Assembly (NCBI GenBank): GCA_947579665.1
Contig: OX388344.1
Coordinates: 9,976,346-10,040,345, forward strand
DNA length: 64,000 nt
Direction: 5' to 3'
Source of the DNA: Sympetrum striolatum
Taxonomy: Eukaryota; Arthropoda; Insecta; Odonata; Libellulidae
Shown: positions 47,101 through 53,522 of the stretch, piece after piece
How positions within the stretch are numbered: position 1 is the first letter of the stretch
How the letters are laid out: each line of letters opens with the position of its first letter
Position numbers and translations under genes: made by a program
Notes under the pieces: generated by a model
Databases searched by the model: none
Told to the model about the DNA's origin: nothing
What the model saw: only the letters and a program-made list of their open reading frames with translations

Positions 47101-49091
47101 TTTCAAATTAAATTAGATTCAAATATCAGAATTCATCAAACAGTAAATACAAATGATTAGTAGGTTTTGGTGGTGATCAAGCTAGCGCTGACTTAAAACC
47201 AAGCAGTGAAATAACGACCAAATGTAAACTGAGTGAACTAGCTAAGGATAAGAAACAAAACATGAGACGTACTTGTATAGAATTACCGCGTCCCATCATG
47301 AAATATTCCATAGTTGCTCAAAACTTTGTTCCCAATAATAAGAGCCATTCCAAATGAAAATTGTTTAATTTTTCTCGTAGTTTAAAATTACATTTTTCAA
47401 AAACATTTGGTCGTAAGTAGGGGAGCGTCTGTACAATAAATATTTACTGATTCAAAATGATGCTCTTGACACAGCTTCCTTAAAATAGTTATAAACATAT
47501 TTTGCTTTTGTTTATTAACTTGTGTTATTCTGGTTTGCAAATATTCATAAGAATAATATATTATTGTTAAAGACCATTATGTGCAGGGACAAAATCTAAA
47601 AGAATATTATTAACATTATTCTATAAGAATGTGAATTGGTATGATATGAAGATCTATGCATAGAATTAAAACATTTAAAACATATATGTATATAAGGATC
47701 TTAAACTTTCCTGCTGAATAGTTTCTAAAGAAATAACTTATTTTTCTCTTATTCGGCCTAGTCTCTATAATTGGTTCAAACTCAGATCTTAATAGCCTAA
47801 GCTATCAAAGCACTTCTAAGCACATTCAAATGTTTTGGGAGAGGGCAAGTGGTTTGAGGAGTGTGCCTCAACTCATGAAGGGCAAGTCTGAATGGCTAAT
47901 TGGTTAGACCCTATAAGTGAGAGTTCAAGGTTTGTCCTTTCTTGACTATTTTTCCTTTGGTATTGATGTGGCTACTCAAAGATATCCCTTCCATTTCGTA
48001 CTTTTCCCCATAGATATTAATTAGATTAATTAGCAGAAAGCAAATACAATGGAGCTATATAAGCGTTAATATTTATTATGATAGACTGATAATTTAAAAG
48101 CTCTATTCTGGACTTATTAAACAATCTTACTTTTAAAACTTTCTGATACCAAAGGTTTTGACGATTACGTTACCATCTTCATTAATAATTGATAATTATT
48201 ACAAGGAGAGGGCTTTAGCATTTAATCAAATGTTAACTTTTCCTGATGTGCCCATTTATCAGGCTCCCATTCATACTAAAAATGAGTCATGCACATCTAT
48301 AACCATCCTCTGCTCCCAACTTTGCTTTTTGTCACCTGAGGTAGTAGACCACTCAGTTACTTTAGTGTATTTCTAACTATATGTCTATTTCTAATCCATA
48401 GACTTTTGTTTTTGAGCCAAATAGTATTCCCATATCTCCAAATATGCAAAGTTTTGAGGATGTTTAGCTCATAATCCCTCTTTTCTTTGACAGCATAGCT
48501 TTATCACCATCTATCTGTAACTGATTTCATCAGAAAGAAAATTATCCATCAGTGATTAGTTCTAATTATCATTAGCAGAAACACCCTGCAATTTTATTTC
48601 ATTTGAAGTTTGCTGTACTTGAAGCTGTGTTTCTTTGGTATTTGTTACTTCATCTTTAGGAAACGCACTGAACTATAGTTCTAATTATGATGTGAAAGGG
48701 GAAATAGATATACTTATAAGATATTAGATCAGAATCATGTTGTTCTGATGATCCTTTCTACATCCTTAATTTTTGCTTCTCGATGGACATAAGTTTTTCG
48801 TTGACTTAAAATATCTTAATTCCTTGAAAATTGTAGAAACAATTCCATATTGATTTTTGTCATCCTTAAATTTATTCAGTGCCTTTGAGAAATTGGAGAT
48901 TTCATGACTTGGTTAAGTTATTGGAAATTTTTGAAATTCAATTGCGGCGTTAGAATTTTGAAAATAGGTGGCTATTGAAAAAGTCTCGGTGAATGTATCG
49001 ACAATAATGCAATGTTCTTTTTATTTGCAGAAAATCATTCTTGTATCAGAAGTTTTTGATATTTGTGGATGATGTTTTGAGATCCAGATAA
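11095..49091 (+). CDS. SERAC1: SERAC1 orthologue, 14 coding exons, 647 aa
   Basis: Joined exons: 11095-11129, 13930-14045, 14118-14273, 19355-19482, 19586-19687, 23328-23430, 23576-23716, 29668-29809, 31866-32324, 34570-34697, 35227-35385, 41811-41957, 45124-45190, 49031-49091. All introns are GT-AG, phases agree at every junction, and the total is 1944 nt including TAA. Known of the family: SERAC1 is a serine-active-site protein at mitochondria/ER contacts, needed for phosphatidylglycerol remodelling, cardiolipin composition and cholesterol trafficking. Seen here: N-terminal hydrophobic stretch (residues 5-24), helical middle (about 90-300), then an alpha/beta hydrolase with HGLLGG at 323-328 (oxyanion region), AHSMGG at 489-494 (nucleophile Ser491), VPHNGS at 527-532 and DHLNICKP at 618-625 (His619, probable catalytic His). 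Start choice: an in-frame TAG at 11083-11085 lies just upstream of the ATG. Odd: about 60 extra residues in exon 9. A non-coding 5' exon is possible, because a good acceptor (ttttcgcag) ends at 11054. Confidence 0.93.
11431..11658 (+). pseudogene. Penelope-like element fragment
   Basis: Reads FNREVQIIKEVALVNGYSPK then TVETLVERKDRLITFYS. The pattern E..IIK..A..NGY....I..L..RK is characteristic of the linker after the reverse transcriptase in Penelope-like elements. A separate Penelope-type C-terminus occurs on the minus strand near 22.3 kb. Lies in SERAC1 intron 1. A LINE origin is possible. Confidence 0.45.
11660..13929. other. SERAC1 intron 1, remainder unassigned
   Basis: Many short ORFs on both strands, none recognised. 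The stretch 12240-13400 has scattered readable pieces that may be an old TE, but I cannot name a family. Confidence 0.35.
13930..14045 (+). CDS. SERAC1: SERAC1 coding exon 2
   Basis: Starts after acceptor atatttcag and ends before gtaaat. Encodes residues 12-50 (GSGWASYHILHN...), completing the N-terminal hydrophobic segment and passing into a polar region. The frame is forced because the other readable frame hits TGA after 18 codons. Confidence 0.82.
14118..14273 (+). CDS. SERAC1: SERAC1 coding exon 3
   Basis: Phase 1 on both sides; acceptor ttataaag, donor gtacct. Encodes residues 51-102, including WRSVPSSVAWRLLRAA and RMKAVNSLALLENLE. This looks like the start of the armadillo-like helical part, which in human SERAC1 carries a comparable LLLRKSKSDDKTTRLEAV segment. 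Confidence 0.85.
14854..15420 (-). mobile_element. SINE-like repeat family 2, copy b (possibly tandem)
   Basis: 14854-15012 is homologous to 8314-8490. The minus strand carries GACCCGGGTTCGATGCCAG, a good Pol III B box. Two further B-box-like sites occur at about 15135 (weak) and 15305 (minus-strand GGTTCGATTCCAGAAGG), so the segment may hold two or three SINE units. In SERAC1 intron 3. Confidence 0.6.
16457..16855 (-). pseudogene. piggyBac element 2, catalytic-domain fragment
   Basis: 132 codons on the minus strand containing DSDVGGLGPVSNVLWKL, RSLFMDNYYNSVDL and HCTGTLRANRKGNP, the block around the second catalytic Asp (MDNYY) of DDE_Tnp_1_7. The N-terminal half and Cys-rich C-terminus are absent. 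A piggyBac-like end may be at 17700-17720, where the minus strand begins TTAA then CACGTTGAAAGCC, with a GATGATCATC palindrome just inside. Located in SERAC1 intron 3, antisense to it. Confidence 0.8.
17700..17720 (-). mobile_element. candidate piggyBac end with TTAA
   Basis: TTAA at 17717-17720 followed inward on the minus strand by CACGTTGAAAGCCGACC, an end type common in piggyBac families. The matching opposite end was not found with confidence. Confidence 0.4.
18300..18542 (-). pseudogene. Tigger/jerky-type transposase C-terminal fragment
   Basis: 80 codons reading ELPPEVEDVTNVSQFKILLN and YASTDSNLLTV..EGSMKEII, which resembles the acidic C-terminal tail of Tigger/jerky-like DDE_1 transposases (D..L.T....EII). 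No catalytic domain in this copy. The adjacent 18540-18800 repeat may be the same element's non-coding part. Confidence 0.5.
18540..18800 (+). repeat. dispersed repeat, inverted copy at 51030-51290
   Basis: Shares CAATTATTAATTGAAAATT-like, GGCATTACACACC, GCAAACAGCGGG-like and TTGTTACTCACT segments, in the same order, with the reverse complement of 51030-51290. Both are diverged. Possibly the 5' part of the transposon whose C-terminus lies at 18300-18542. Confidence 0.65.
19014..19216 (+). mobile_element. SINE family 1 copy flanked by 41-bp inverted repeat
   Basis: Arms 19014-19054 and 19176-19216 are inverted copies with two mismatches (AAATCCCAAGGAAAAACAGA...). Between them, 19125-19175 has a tRNA-like A box (TGGCCTAGATGGTTAAGG) and a weak B box (TTAGATTCCTGG). 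The right arm's CTGTTTTTCCTTGGGATT also follows tRNA-like heads at 47.9 and 39.4 kb, so it is the SINE's conserved body. Two oppositely oriented copies inserted together would explain the arms. Confidence 0.65.
19355..19482 (+). CDS. SERAC1: SERAC1 coding exon 4
   Basis: Follows acceptor tgtttttag; donor gtaggt. Encodes residues 103-145 with the family-conserved core IAQACD...IGLARTRGVDLRLFL, which corresponds to IIAQACDPKTLIGLARSEE in human SERAC1. Intron 3 before it is about 5.1 kb and holds several TEs. Confidence 0.92.
19586..19687 (+). CDS. SERAC1: SERAC1 coding exon 5
   Basis: Exactly 34 codons (residues 146-179), phase 0 on both sides; acceptor caattttag, donor gtaaga. Contains HECVQYFVSQVLSE, matching the DECIQYFTSLALSE segment of the human protein. 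Confidence 0.92.
20630..20720 (-). mobile_element. tRNA-derived SINE fragment
   Basis: The minus strand carries ATGGTCAAGTGGGTG (A-box-like) and, about 8 bases on, GATTCGATTCCACCTGG (B box). The boxes are too close for a functional tRNA. Lies just downstream of the minus-strand LINE remnant. Confidence 0.5.
20750..21510 (-). mobile_element. LINE reverse transcriptase remnant
   Basis: The minus strand reads LSANQHGFLPHLSSLTNLAI, then LDSAFLDFSKAFD, a VISSGVS stop DSVLGP block (the GVPQGSVLGP motif with Gln changed to TAA), YIDD and NSLLFADDCKLL (the catalytic FADD). A Jockey/CR1-like RT with at least one stop; no endonuclease. Located in SERAC1 intron 5, antisense. Confidence 0.85.
22190..22520 (-). 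mobile_element. Penelope-like element, GIY-YIG C-terminal remnant
   Basis: The minus strand, with frameshifts, gives blocks resembling AIAEH.W.., FHDARLISKQRPYYP, TQEAIEIGK and DGYHLHNAWKEVI. The order EH...REAIEI.K...DGY.L...W is that of the endonuclease C-terminus of Penelope-like elements. The GIY-YIG start itself is not clear. Intron 5, antisense. Confidence 0.6.
22655..22919. mobile_element. 265-bp MITE, long inverted repeats, TTA duplication (PIF/Harbinger-like)
   Basis: The arms are about 70 bp with two mismatches; the outer 48 bases are identical (AGCTCGGTTCACACGGTGTA...). Direct TTA at 22652-22654 and 22920-22922 is the three-base duplication typical of PIF/Harbinger. No coding capacity. 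Arm identity points to a fairly recent insertion into SERAC1 intron 5. Confidence 0.85.
23328..23430 (+). CDS. SERAC1: SERAC1 coding exon 6
   Basis: Residues 180-213 plus one base; acceptor tatattttag, donor gtaatt. Contains the helix ILTLCLKSILHHSNLPTHS, equivalent to the human FCLEAIVKHSEISTH segment. Confidence 0.9.
23576..23716 (+). CDS. SERAC1: SERAC1 coding exon 7
   Basis: Residues 214-260 plus one base; acceptor cctactttag, donor gtaagt. Contains IIKLGGLKLLMDIYYH and a following helix ending VMLSG, an ARM-like repeat that aligns with NGGLQLLQRLYRLH in human SERAC1. Intron 7, about 5.95 kb, is among the longest. Confidence 0.92.
24106..28000. other. SERAC1 intron 7, mostly unassigned
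   Basis: A+T-rich, with only short ORFs lacking resemblance to known families. Holds the hairpin at 25486-25519 and a TA-rich run near 27280. Confidence 0.4.
25486..25519. repeat. perfect 15-bp hairpin with AAAA loop
   Basis: ATTGCGAAGGAATTC, then AAAA, then GAATTCCTTCGCAAT. Perfect stem, unlikely by chance. May be an extreme palindromic TE remnant or a fold-back structure. Confidence 0.9.
28358..28825 (+). pseudogene. possible LINE ORF2 C-terminal remnant
   Basis: 155-codon ORF. The segment LINSLYATSLCGWPALDSVF, then FKCYFTTILYIPTRHSLAFL and FRMNQTQ loosely follows the LF.S...LY...LW......L...Y....R.L..P...S pattern after LINE reverse transcriptases. Neighbouring frames also contain readable pieces, consistent with a frameshifted remnant. 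Weak match; could be something else. Confidence 0.3.
29027..29477. mobile_element. 451-bp Tigger-like MITE
   Basis: Starts CAGTGAAACTTGTCATTA and ends TAAATCAGGTTTCACTG, inverted ends with CAGTG tips, flanked by TA on the right (TG on the left). No transposase. SERAC1 intron 7, 190 bp before exon 8. Confidence 0.65.
29668..29809 (+). CDS. SERAC1: SERAC1 coding exon 8
   Basis: Residues 261-307 plus two bases; acceptor gtttgcag, donor gtaatc. Contains GWMGVLAKWLSSPQ, ASKALANLE and GGVYPLHPLYR, matching the human GWVSIMAEAMKSP, AARILANLD and DGVYVLHPQYR blocks. Marks the end of the helical region. Confidence 0.94.
29968..30105. mobile_element. Tigger-type element end
   Basis: TACAGGCATCCCTCGTCAAC followed by a CGCGG..TATCCACGG segment is the end type of Tigger elements (CAGGCNTCCCTCG...). 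Only one end is seen. Confidence 0.45.
30955..31015. mobile_element. fragment of the 52-kb MITE family
   Basis: CTCTCAGAAACCAGAGGTCG..AACATAAAATTTAACTCTTTACCACCG matches 52079-52140 with few differences. Truncated on both sides; abuts the 19-bp tandem repeat. Confidence 0.65.
31017..31070. repeat. 19-bp tandem repeat, 2.8 copies
   Basis: GATGTTACTTAGCGTTTTC repeated perfectly at 31017, 31036 and (partial) 31055. It sits exactly between the MITE fragment and the LINE fragment. Confidence 0.95.
31069..31437 (+). mobile_element. LINE ORF2 C-terminal fragment
   Basis: Reads LVRPHLEYACSVWDP, LEKVQRKAI, then a stop, FVRNCYDKTASVTQML and WESLEDRRKIQRI. This is the standard post-RT domain (RP.LEYA..VWDP...LE.VQR.A.....). 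One stop codon interrupts it. Intron 8, sense orientation. Confidence 0.85.
31438..31547. repeat. 55-bp tandem duplication (LINE 3' UTR)
   Basis: Two adjacent copies starting TGATTTCTATCTTGCTTAAT at 31438 and 31493, with three substitutions. They begin at the stop of the LINE ORF, so this is probably the LINE 3' tail repeat. Confidence 0.9.
31866..32324 (+). CDS. SERAC1: SERAC1 coding exon 9 (hydrolase start, Cys-rich insert)
   Basis: The longest exon (459 nt), residues 308-460. It begins the alpha/beta hydrolase: DVIFIHGLLGGVFWTW at 318-333, then CWPIDWLSKDLPNLRVIGL and YDT. Between Arg334 and Cys424 there are about 90 residues where human SERAC1 has roughly 30. The extra stretch is polar and has Cys at 390, 408, 413, 415, 416 and 424 (CENNKCPCC core). 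The reading frame stays open with no splice signal needed inside it, so I treat the insert as coding. Confidence 0.93.
32545..33725 (-). mobile_element. LINE reverse transcriptase remnant, second lineage
   Basis: The minus strand reads, across several frameshifts, NLEEDQFGF, RDAIGCIRML, YADDQI-like and IAQNQEELQDIM. An open part at 32891-33214 then gives RINRKKTKVMRI and VSSFKYLGSFIEQNGD. This YG.RIN..KTK...V..FKYLGS arrangement marks the RTE/BovB-like endonuclease-RT lineage of insects. It ends in the WR..LGEK... and FLRNLSKVRETKED tail. Intron 9, antisense. Confidence 0.85.
34570..34697 (+). CDS. SERAC1: SERAC1 coding exon 10 (nucleophile exon)
   Basis: Residues 461-503 plus one base; acceptor attctctag, donor gtagga. 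Contains RPIIWVAHSMGGLIVKN, the nucleophile elbow with Ser491 (lipase-type [GA]-H-S-M-G), almost identical to the family motif. Confidence 0.96.
35227..35385 (+). CDS. SERAC1: SERAC1 coding exon 11
   Basis: Residues 504-556 plus one base. Contains TKGIVFYSVPHNGSRIA and LLLPSNEVKEL, both near-identical to human SERAC1 blocks. The donor is gttagt, weaker than the others at position +3 but still GT and the only one that keeps phase. Confidence 0.93.
35957..36110. mobile_element. Tigger-type element end fragment
   Basis: TA, then CAGTGGAAGTCCATTATGAC, resembles the CAGTGGAACCTTGCATAAC end of the 53-kb Tigger element. Opposite end not found. Confidence 0.4.
36125..36645. mobile_element. candidate TA-flanked MITE
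   Basis: The left side reads CCATATTTACTCGAAAATAA; the right side has TTATTTTCGAGTTAACAC as the diverged inverse. Similar ACTCGAATATAA-type ends occur on the 52-kb element. Boundaries are approximate. Confidence 0.4.
36805..38740 (-). mobile_element. Tigger/jerky-like element A, 5' truncated
   Basis: The left end is CAGTTGTACCATGGTTAACT, preceded by TA at 36803-36804. The transposase is on the minus strand. No matching end near 38.74 kb, so the N-terminal side (CENP-B DNA-binding domain) is lost. In intron 11 of SERAC1. Confidence 0.7.
37951..38700 (-). pseudogene. Tigger/jerky (DDE_1) transposase fragment
   Basis: Upstream frames give ASADKAAADKFVNDF and QQVFNCDETGLLWKKM (first catalytic Asp in the DETG motif). 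The open part 37951-38307 gives WKSNSKAWVTRRELRDWI, TTSLIQPMDQLVIANFK and RALFTRCFE (the QPMDQ motif of DDE_1). The frame is broken at 38300 and the start is absent. Confidence 0.85.
38790..39040 (-). mobile_element. LINE RT motif fragment
   Basis: The minus strand reads APKLITKGVPQGSIL, LLYINNLPTKFNGY and MYVGD, the GVPQGS and (degenerate) FADD motifs of a LINE reverse transcriptase. About 80 codons only. Confidence 0.75.
39190..39480 (-). mobile_element. SINE family 1 copy (minus strand)
   Basis: The minus strand carries GTAATTTAGCGGCTAGAATA (A box) and GGGCTCGAGTCC (B box), then CACTTCTGTTTATCCTTGGG, the family body also seen at 19.2 and 58.1 kb. Confidence 0.7.
40000..40490. repeat. ~180-bp tandem repeat, about 2.7 units
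   Basis: ATATCTCTGTCAGAATNCA and ACAAAAGTTATAGATAATG recur 180 bases apart (40181 and 40361). A more diverged unit starts near 40005 (ACATCTCTGTCTG). No coding capacity. Intron 11. Confidence 0.8.
41811..41957 (+). CDS. SERAC1: SERAC1 coding exon 12
   Basis: Residues 557-605 plus one base; acceptor tttgctag, donor gtgagc. Contains SPKLLKLHQQFL and IEVLSFAETEPT, equivalent to the human SPALKTLQDDFL and FQVLNFVETLPT segments. Intron 11 before it is 6.4 kb. Confidence 0.92.
42968..43219 (+). pseudogene. piggyBac element 3 transposase, N-terminal part
   Basis: 84-codon frame starting SLKEALRILDEDEESEVDVT and continuing to FTGKQMRAHAEIRLATNES. It shares the VKEAL...LSGRQLRARAEI arrangement of the 1.8-kb element. 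No in-frame ATG at its start; ends at TAA. Confidence 0.75.
43240..44545 (+). pseudogene. piggyBac element 3 transposase, catalytic remnants and Cys-rich tail
   Basis: Pieces in order: LFIDDELVAFIVEQSENYAR and EEMRAVIGIFIVSGYN (43297-43518); a segment around 43842-44105 with ITKWLDNLVIVAAS and YGVTPLMEAKRFYRK; a YNKHMGGTDQI motif (44120-44155); and a C-terminal Cys-rich ribbon KRCAYEECESRG..CDVGLCVKC (44440-44525). A large part of the DDE core between 43.6 and 43.84 kb is missing, and stops separate the pieces. Confidence 0.8.
45124..45190 (+). CDS. SERAC1: SERAC1 coding exon 13 (catalytic His)
   Basis: Residues 606-627 plus two bases; acceptor ttgcag, donor gtaatt. Encodes DPGIGEFFEIPSDHLNICKP; His619 in DHLNICKP is the conserved late histidine expected for the catalytic triad. 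Confidence 0.93.
45410..46053. mobile_element. putative hAT-like insertion nested in element E
   Basis: Eight-base flanks TTATAGCA (45402-45409) and GTATAGCA (46054-46061) agree at 7 of 8 positions, the hAT duplication length. The ends are G-rich (GGGGTACCCTGGGC) and CTCAACCTTTTATGGTGCCC-like on the inverse, so end similarity is weak. Confidence 0.4.
46922..47069. mobile_element. 148-bp hAT-like MITE nested in element E
   Basis: Starts CAGGGTTTCC and ends with the inverse of AAGGGGTTCC; flanks GGCTATGG and AGTTATGG match at 6 of 8. The G.GGTTCCCA-type end is common in hAT elements. Confidence 0.45.
47790..47985 (+). mobile_element. SINE family 1 copy (plus strand)
   Basis: A box TGGCTAATTGGTTAGACC and B box GAGTTCAAGGTTTGTCC, followed by GACTATTTTTCCTTTGGTAT, the diverged family body. 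In SERAC1 intron 13. Confidence 0.65.
49031..49091 (+). CDS. SERAC1: SERAC1 coding exon 14 (C-terminus, stop)
   Basis: Encodes SFLYQKFLIFVDDVLRSR after a split Arg codon and ends in TAA, matching the FLYQRTLQFIREAL tail of human SERAC1. Acceptor ttatttgcag. Intron 13 (3.8 kb) contains the nested Tigger/hAT insertion. Confidence 0.92.
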
Positions 49092-51025
49092 AAACACAAA
49101 TTCAGAAGTTGATCCTCAACGTTGAAGCTGAAAGAAGATATTTCTAATATGTCAGTATATTTTTTATAGAATCCTTGGTTATTATTAGCAAAAGTACTTT
49201 AATTGGAATTTAATCAAAGTAGCTGGTGAAATTCCATCCAATATCCAAGTTTTATTATTTTATACCAAAAGCGGTGTAATTGCATTAATTTGAACAATTT
49301 GATACCAACAAATATTTTTATGCAATGCTTTGTAAATAACATGTTGAGGAGTTTTCCACCTTGATACCTTTACTATTAAAACCTTCTCTGCAGTTGCGAT
49401 GATATTGATTTTCTTTATTGCTTTCCAAATTTCCAGAAAGTCAACACTTTTAAGAAACAAGAATGGGGAACCATATTTCCCAAGAGTTTTTTTGATAATA
49501 TCAAAAGTTACATTTTTGTGTAACTTTTGTGGATCAGATATAAAAGAGAAAAATATTACAGTCGTAAAGAGTTAGGGTCAATGTTTTTCTCAATTTTATC
49601 AGGAAGAAAACAGCTTTGGGTTCATAGATAATGGAACTATGCCATCTATGCTAAAATAGGAAATATTTTGCAGATATAAGATTCATAAGAGTTACCAGTT
49701 GTTGTTGTTACAGAAGGTAGGTAAGGCTTGGGCATGAGAAAAATATATTATCCCCTTCCCTGTGATCAAATAAATGGTTTTCTTTCAACTAACTGCAATG
49801 CTGGGCTGTTTATTTCTTGTGAGTGTTATATATCAGAATCTTCTCAAAAATATTTGCAGTAGTATCCATTTTCATTTTTGAAATTTCTTTCTGAAGTAGT
49901 CTCTCAGGGTAGAACACCCTGGCTGATACTACAAATGATACTCTTTCCAAAAAATGATTCCTCAAGTCTATTTAAAGTTTTATACTTTGCAGTAATAATA
50001 ATATCTATAAATATTTTTAATTTCCTGATAATTTTCAAAACTGTGATTCTATATAAAACATTGAAATATTTAATATAATTAATAATATTTTAGCCACTGA
50101 TCCAACGCTATGTATATGTGATGTAGCTTTAAGGAAAATTTTCCACTTTCACACCAACTTTTTTGTTTTTTTCTTTTAAAATATAGAAATCTTAACCTCA
50201 AATTCAAAATCTATTAGTTATACATTAGAGAATAATATAAGGAAAATTTTGGTAAAATTTTATGTAGGTGGGCCTACTCTGGATTCAGTTAATATTTATA
50301 ATGTTGATAATAACCTTATTAATCAGTTCCTGCGACATGATGAGGTCCTTTCTCTTCTCCAGCAAGCTGTACTCATTTCTGTGCTTTTAATTTTAATTCC
50401 ATCCCTTTCCTGTGCTTGTTTGCCTGCCACCTAGAGAAGGTTTCTGTCCTCCTCTTCTTGCTCAATAGCTGTGACAGTAATGTGCATTTGGTTCTCAATT
50501 CAACCTGGTACCATTCTTAAAATGCTAGTTGCAATGTATATACCATTTTACTCTGCTAATTTCCATTTAAAAAAAATTATGGCCACTGACCCTCTTAGGA
50601 TGAGCCCAAATGCATCGAAGCTAGGGAAATAAGAAAGTAGCATTGGTAGAGAAATACCAGTATCTGATGAAAACTCACATTAATCTCCTTCCTTCGGTCC
50701 ATTTCTTTAATCTAAGGAAGGATGGTTTTTTATGCTCACACAAATGCTTCAAAATGTATACATAAACCATAGCATATAAGATTTTTGCTCAATTACCATA
50801 TTTTTACTTGAAAATAAAATGACTTATGAGTGAGTGCTTCATTTGTCTTAGTAATCTTTTTCTCCTTTTCCACTTCCTTTGTTAACTTTTTTATGTATAA
50901 TCAGTGTATTATGTGATTTTATTTTAATTGTGATTATACTTTTATTGTGTTTCTTGCTTGTTTGAAAGTGCCTTACTTTCGTAGTCCTTAAAAAATATGA
51001 ATTTGAATCATTCCTGATACTCCGT
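49092..51025. other. SERAC1 3' UTR and downstream A+T-rich sequence
   Basis: No second gene and no named TE seen. Short ORFs at 49878-50078 and 50249-50434 lack recognisable motifs. The 3' UTR end is not defined. Confidence 0.4.
49769..49774 (+). promoter_or_regulatory. candidate SERAC1 polyadenylation signal AATAAA
   Basis: First canonical AATAAA that I noticed downstream of the SERAC1 stop, about 680 bases after it. In A+T-rich DNA such hexamers are frequent, so this is a weak call. Confidence 0.2.
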
Positions 51026-51029
51026 CATC

Positions 51030-51290
51030 GAAGTTCATTTGGTGGAAAGAAGGTTATTTGATAAGATAGCGGATGTAACAATGGAAAATTTTACCTTTGA
51101 GTCTATTAGTGAGTAACAAGGAAGGTTATGACAAAAGATAATAAAAATAATATTAAAGAATAACATGCAAACAGCGGATTATTTTCTATAGATTTTGGAT
51201 AGCACAGGTGTGTAATGCGGGGTTGCATACTGCCAGATTGTTAATTTTCAATTAATTATTGTAACGAAACTAAGGCCCATTTGAACGAAT
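51030..51290 (-). repeat. inverted copy of the 18540-18800 repeat
   Basis: Reverse complement shares the ordered blocks listed for 18540-18800. No transposase remnant is attached here. Confidence 0.65.
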
Positions 51291-52036
51291 GTCATTACAA
51301 TTTTTCATTACTATACTTCTTGCATCATCGCAAAAATTTTCATAAAATCACCTGACACATTTAGAGTATCATCCTATAAGACTGATATTTTTGGCATATT
51401 TTGGTCAACTTTGACCCTTTTTATAATTTTAATGCCCAAGAATTAATGCAAATTACCTGCATGATTTTATACAAAATTTATTTAGTAGTAACTGCACAAA
51501 GTTTTAAAGTCCGAACTCAAAAAAACCACTTTTCTATTTTTCTCCAGCTTTTTTCGATTCTAGCCCATTGTGTGGTGTATTATAATAAATGATACTTAAA
51601 ATGCAAAGAGTGCTTAGGAGGTTAGAATATGAAATTTAATTTCAAAAAGATAAATTGTATGTAAAATACAGTAAAAAATTTTAACTCCTGATGTTATGGT
51701 TGTTGATCTTGTAGTCTGTCAGAACCACCCCATATGTTCTTAACTTAAGGGTAAAATGGCAAAAATATATACTCTGTGGTCTGGACCATTTGAAATAATG
51801 AATTATATAACACCTGAAATTGTGGCACTAAAACTTAGTCCTCAACAAGAAAAAAATATGCCATGTTTCTCAAATTAAAAAATATTATTTATGATAAGAT
51901 CTCCTTAATCATTTGCTTTAAATGCAATTTCTTGTATGCTTAATTATAAAGTGGTCTACTTACAGCCAACAATTGTCAATGCCATGGGTGAATATTTCTC
52001 TCATGATGAGTTTGGCCTATGTAATATCCATAAATA

Positions 52037-52669
52037 CCGTGTATGCCAGAATATAAGTCGACCTTTGAAGCCTTAAAAATTCTCTCAAAAACCAGGGGTA
52101 GACTTTACGACGAACATAAAATTTAACCCTTTACCACCGAGTGGTAAATAGGTGATACTGCCTGCTTTACAGTTGTTGTACACAAACTCTCGCAACTTAA
52201 AACAATTATTTCTTACTGAACGTAATTTTTGGCAAGTCTAGATATCATAAAAAAAACAAATATCATAATGAAATACAATTGTGGTCAAAAAGTATGCTAT
52301 GTTATGATATGTTTTCATAATAAAAGAGTTGAATTAATAAACCATTTTCATATCTTTAAAATAAACTGATGCATATTTATTCTATGCAAATTATATTAAT
52401 TTCTTCACATGTACGTTTATTTTACAAAAATTTAATATATATTCCGATGTTTTCTTTTTACAAATGAAGATCAATAAGCACATCATGGTTTGTTTTTGTT
52501 TGTATAATCGCTATCATCGCTATGATTCGACTTAGCGATAGGAGTTGATGGAAGTTGTTTTAGCAGTGTTGTGATTTGACATTACCACGCATGGGCTAAA
52601 AGCTGAAATTCACCTCAAAATTTTACGAGTCGACTGTACGCCGGTCTAGCTATATGCCGGCATAAATGG
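52037..52669. mobile_element. 633-bp TA-flanked MITE
   Basis: TA at 52035-52036 and 52670-52671. Left end CCGTGTATGCCAGAATATAA, right end the inverse of CCATTTATGCCGGCATATAG. Contains AACATAAAATTTAACCCTTT, shared with the fragment near 31.0 kb. No ORF of note. Tc1/mariner or pogo-type duplication. Confidence 0.75.
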
Positions 52670-53444
52670 TATTGCTGCGCCCAACGTTATTTGATGGAAA
52701 TGCCGCGAACGATTATAAATACGCGACGCGGCAGTTGCTAAGGGCAATATTGGTCTCGAGGGAGATATAAATAAACAGTTAGTTTTGTTTTGTGTTGAGG
52801 AAGAAAAGTTTCTCGTATTGATTACGCTCGGGAATAAAGTGTTATTTTTGCGGATTACGAGAGTTTAGTAAATTATCCCGAACCCTTAAGCTCGTAACAG
52901 TATGTTAATTATCAGATGTTCTATTTTTACTCACTTTCCGTTTGAAAGATGGGATTTTGTATTATTACATTGGGATCTCATCACCCTGGGAAACTGATTT
53001 CTCTGAAACTACCACCTAGCTTTAAAATGCTTAGAAATTTGCTTTTGCATTAATTTCTGATAATGTACATGTCTTAATGTTTCAAACCTTGAGGAAAATA
53101 TTTGTAATTTTCTTTTCAATGGCTATGTTGACTACCCCTTGTCATGTCCTTAGGGCTCTTAATTCAGACTTGTTAATTAATACTTCCAGAAAATTGCTCT
53201 TTAAGAAACTACATGATATTAATTGGGATTTTGGGTGTCAAACTCACTTAAAATTTATTGGAAATTAACAGTGTTACAATGAAATGGATCAATTTCTTAG
53301 TTGCTATCTCTACTACTATTTTTAATTTATATCTAATCATATATGTATTTGTAATTTTAATTCTTGTTGAGGCAGTTCTTCTAATATTTAAAGGTTATTG
53401 TATACAGTGGAACCTTGCATAACAAGCTTAATTTGTTCCAGAAT

Positions 53445-53522
53445 CCTACTCGTTAATCAAAACAGTATTTCCCATATAAATTTCCTACTCGTTAATCAAA
53501 ACAGTATTTCCCATATAAATTA
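53445..53522. repeat. 39-bp perfect tandem duplication
   Basis: CCTACTCGTTAATCAAAACA... repeated with a period of 39, identical across the unit, just inside the left end of element B. Confidence 0.95.

Larger units (their letters stand above)
45332..47431. mobile_element. 2.1-kb Tigger-like element E with nested insertions
   Basis: Starts CAGACACTTTCCGACTTATG and ends with the inverse of CAGACGCTCCCCTACTTACG; TA follows on the right, TG precedes on the left. No transposase recognised; the length includes two putative hAT insertions (45410-46053 and 46922-47069). In SERAC1 intron 13. Confidence 0.65.
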
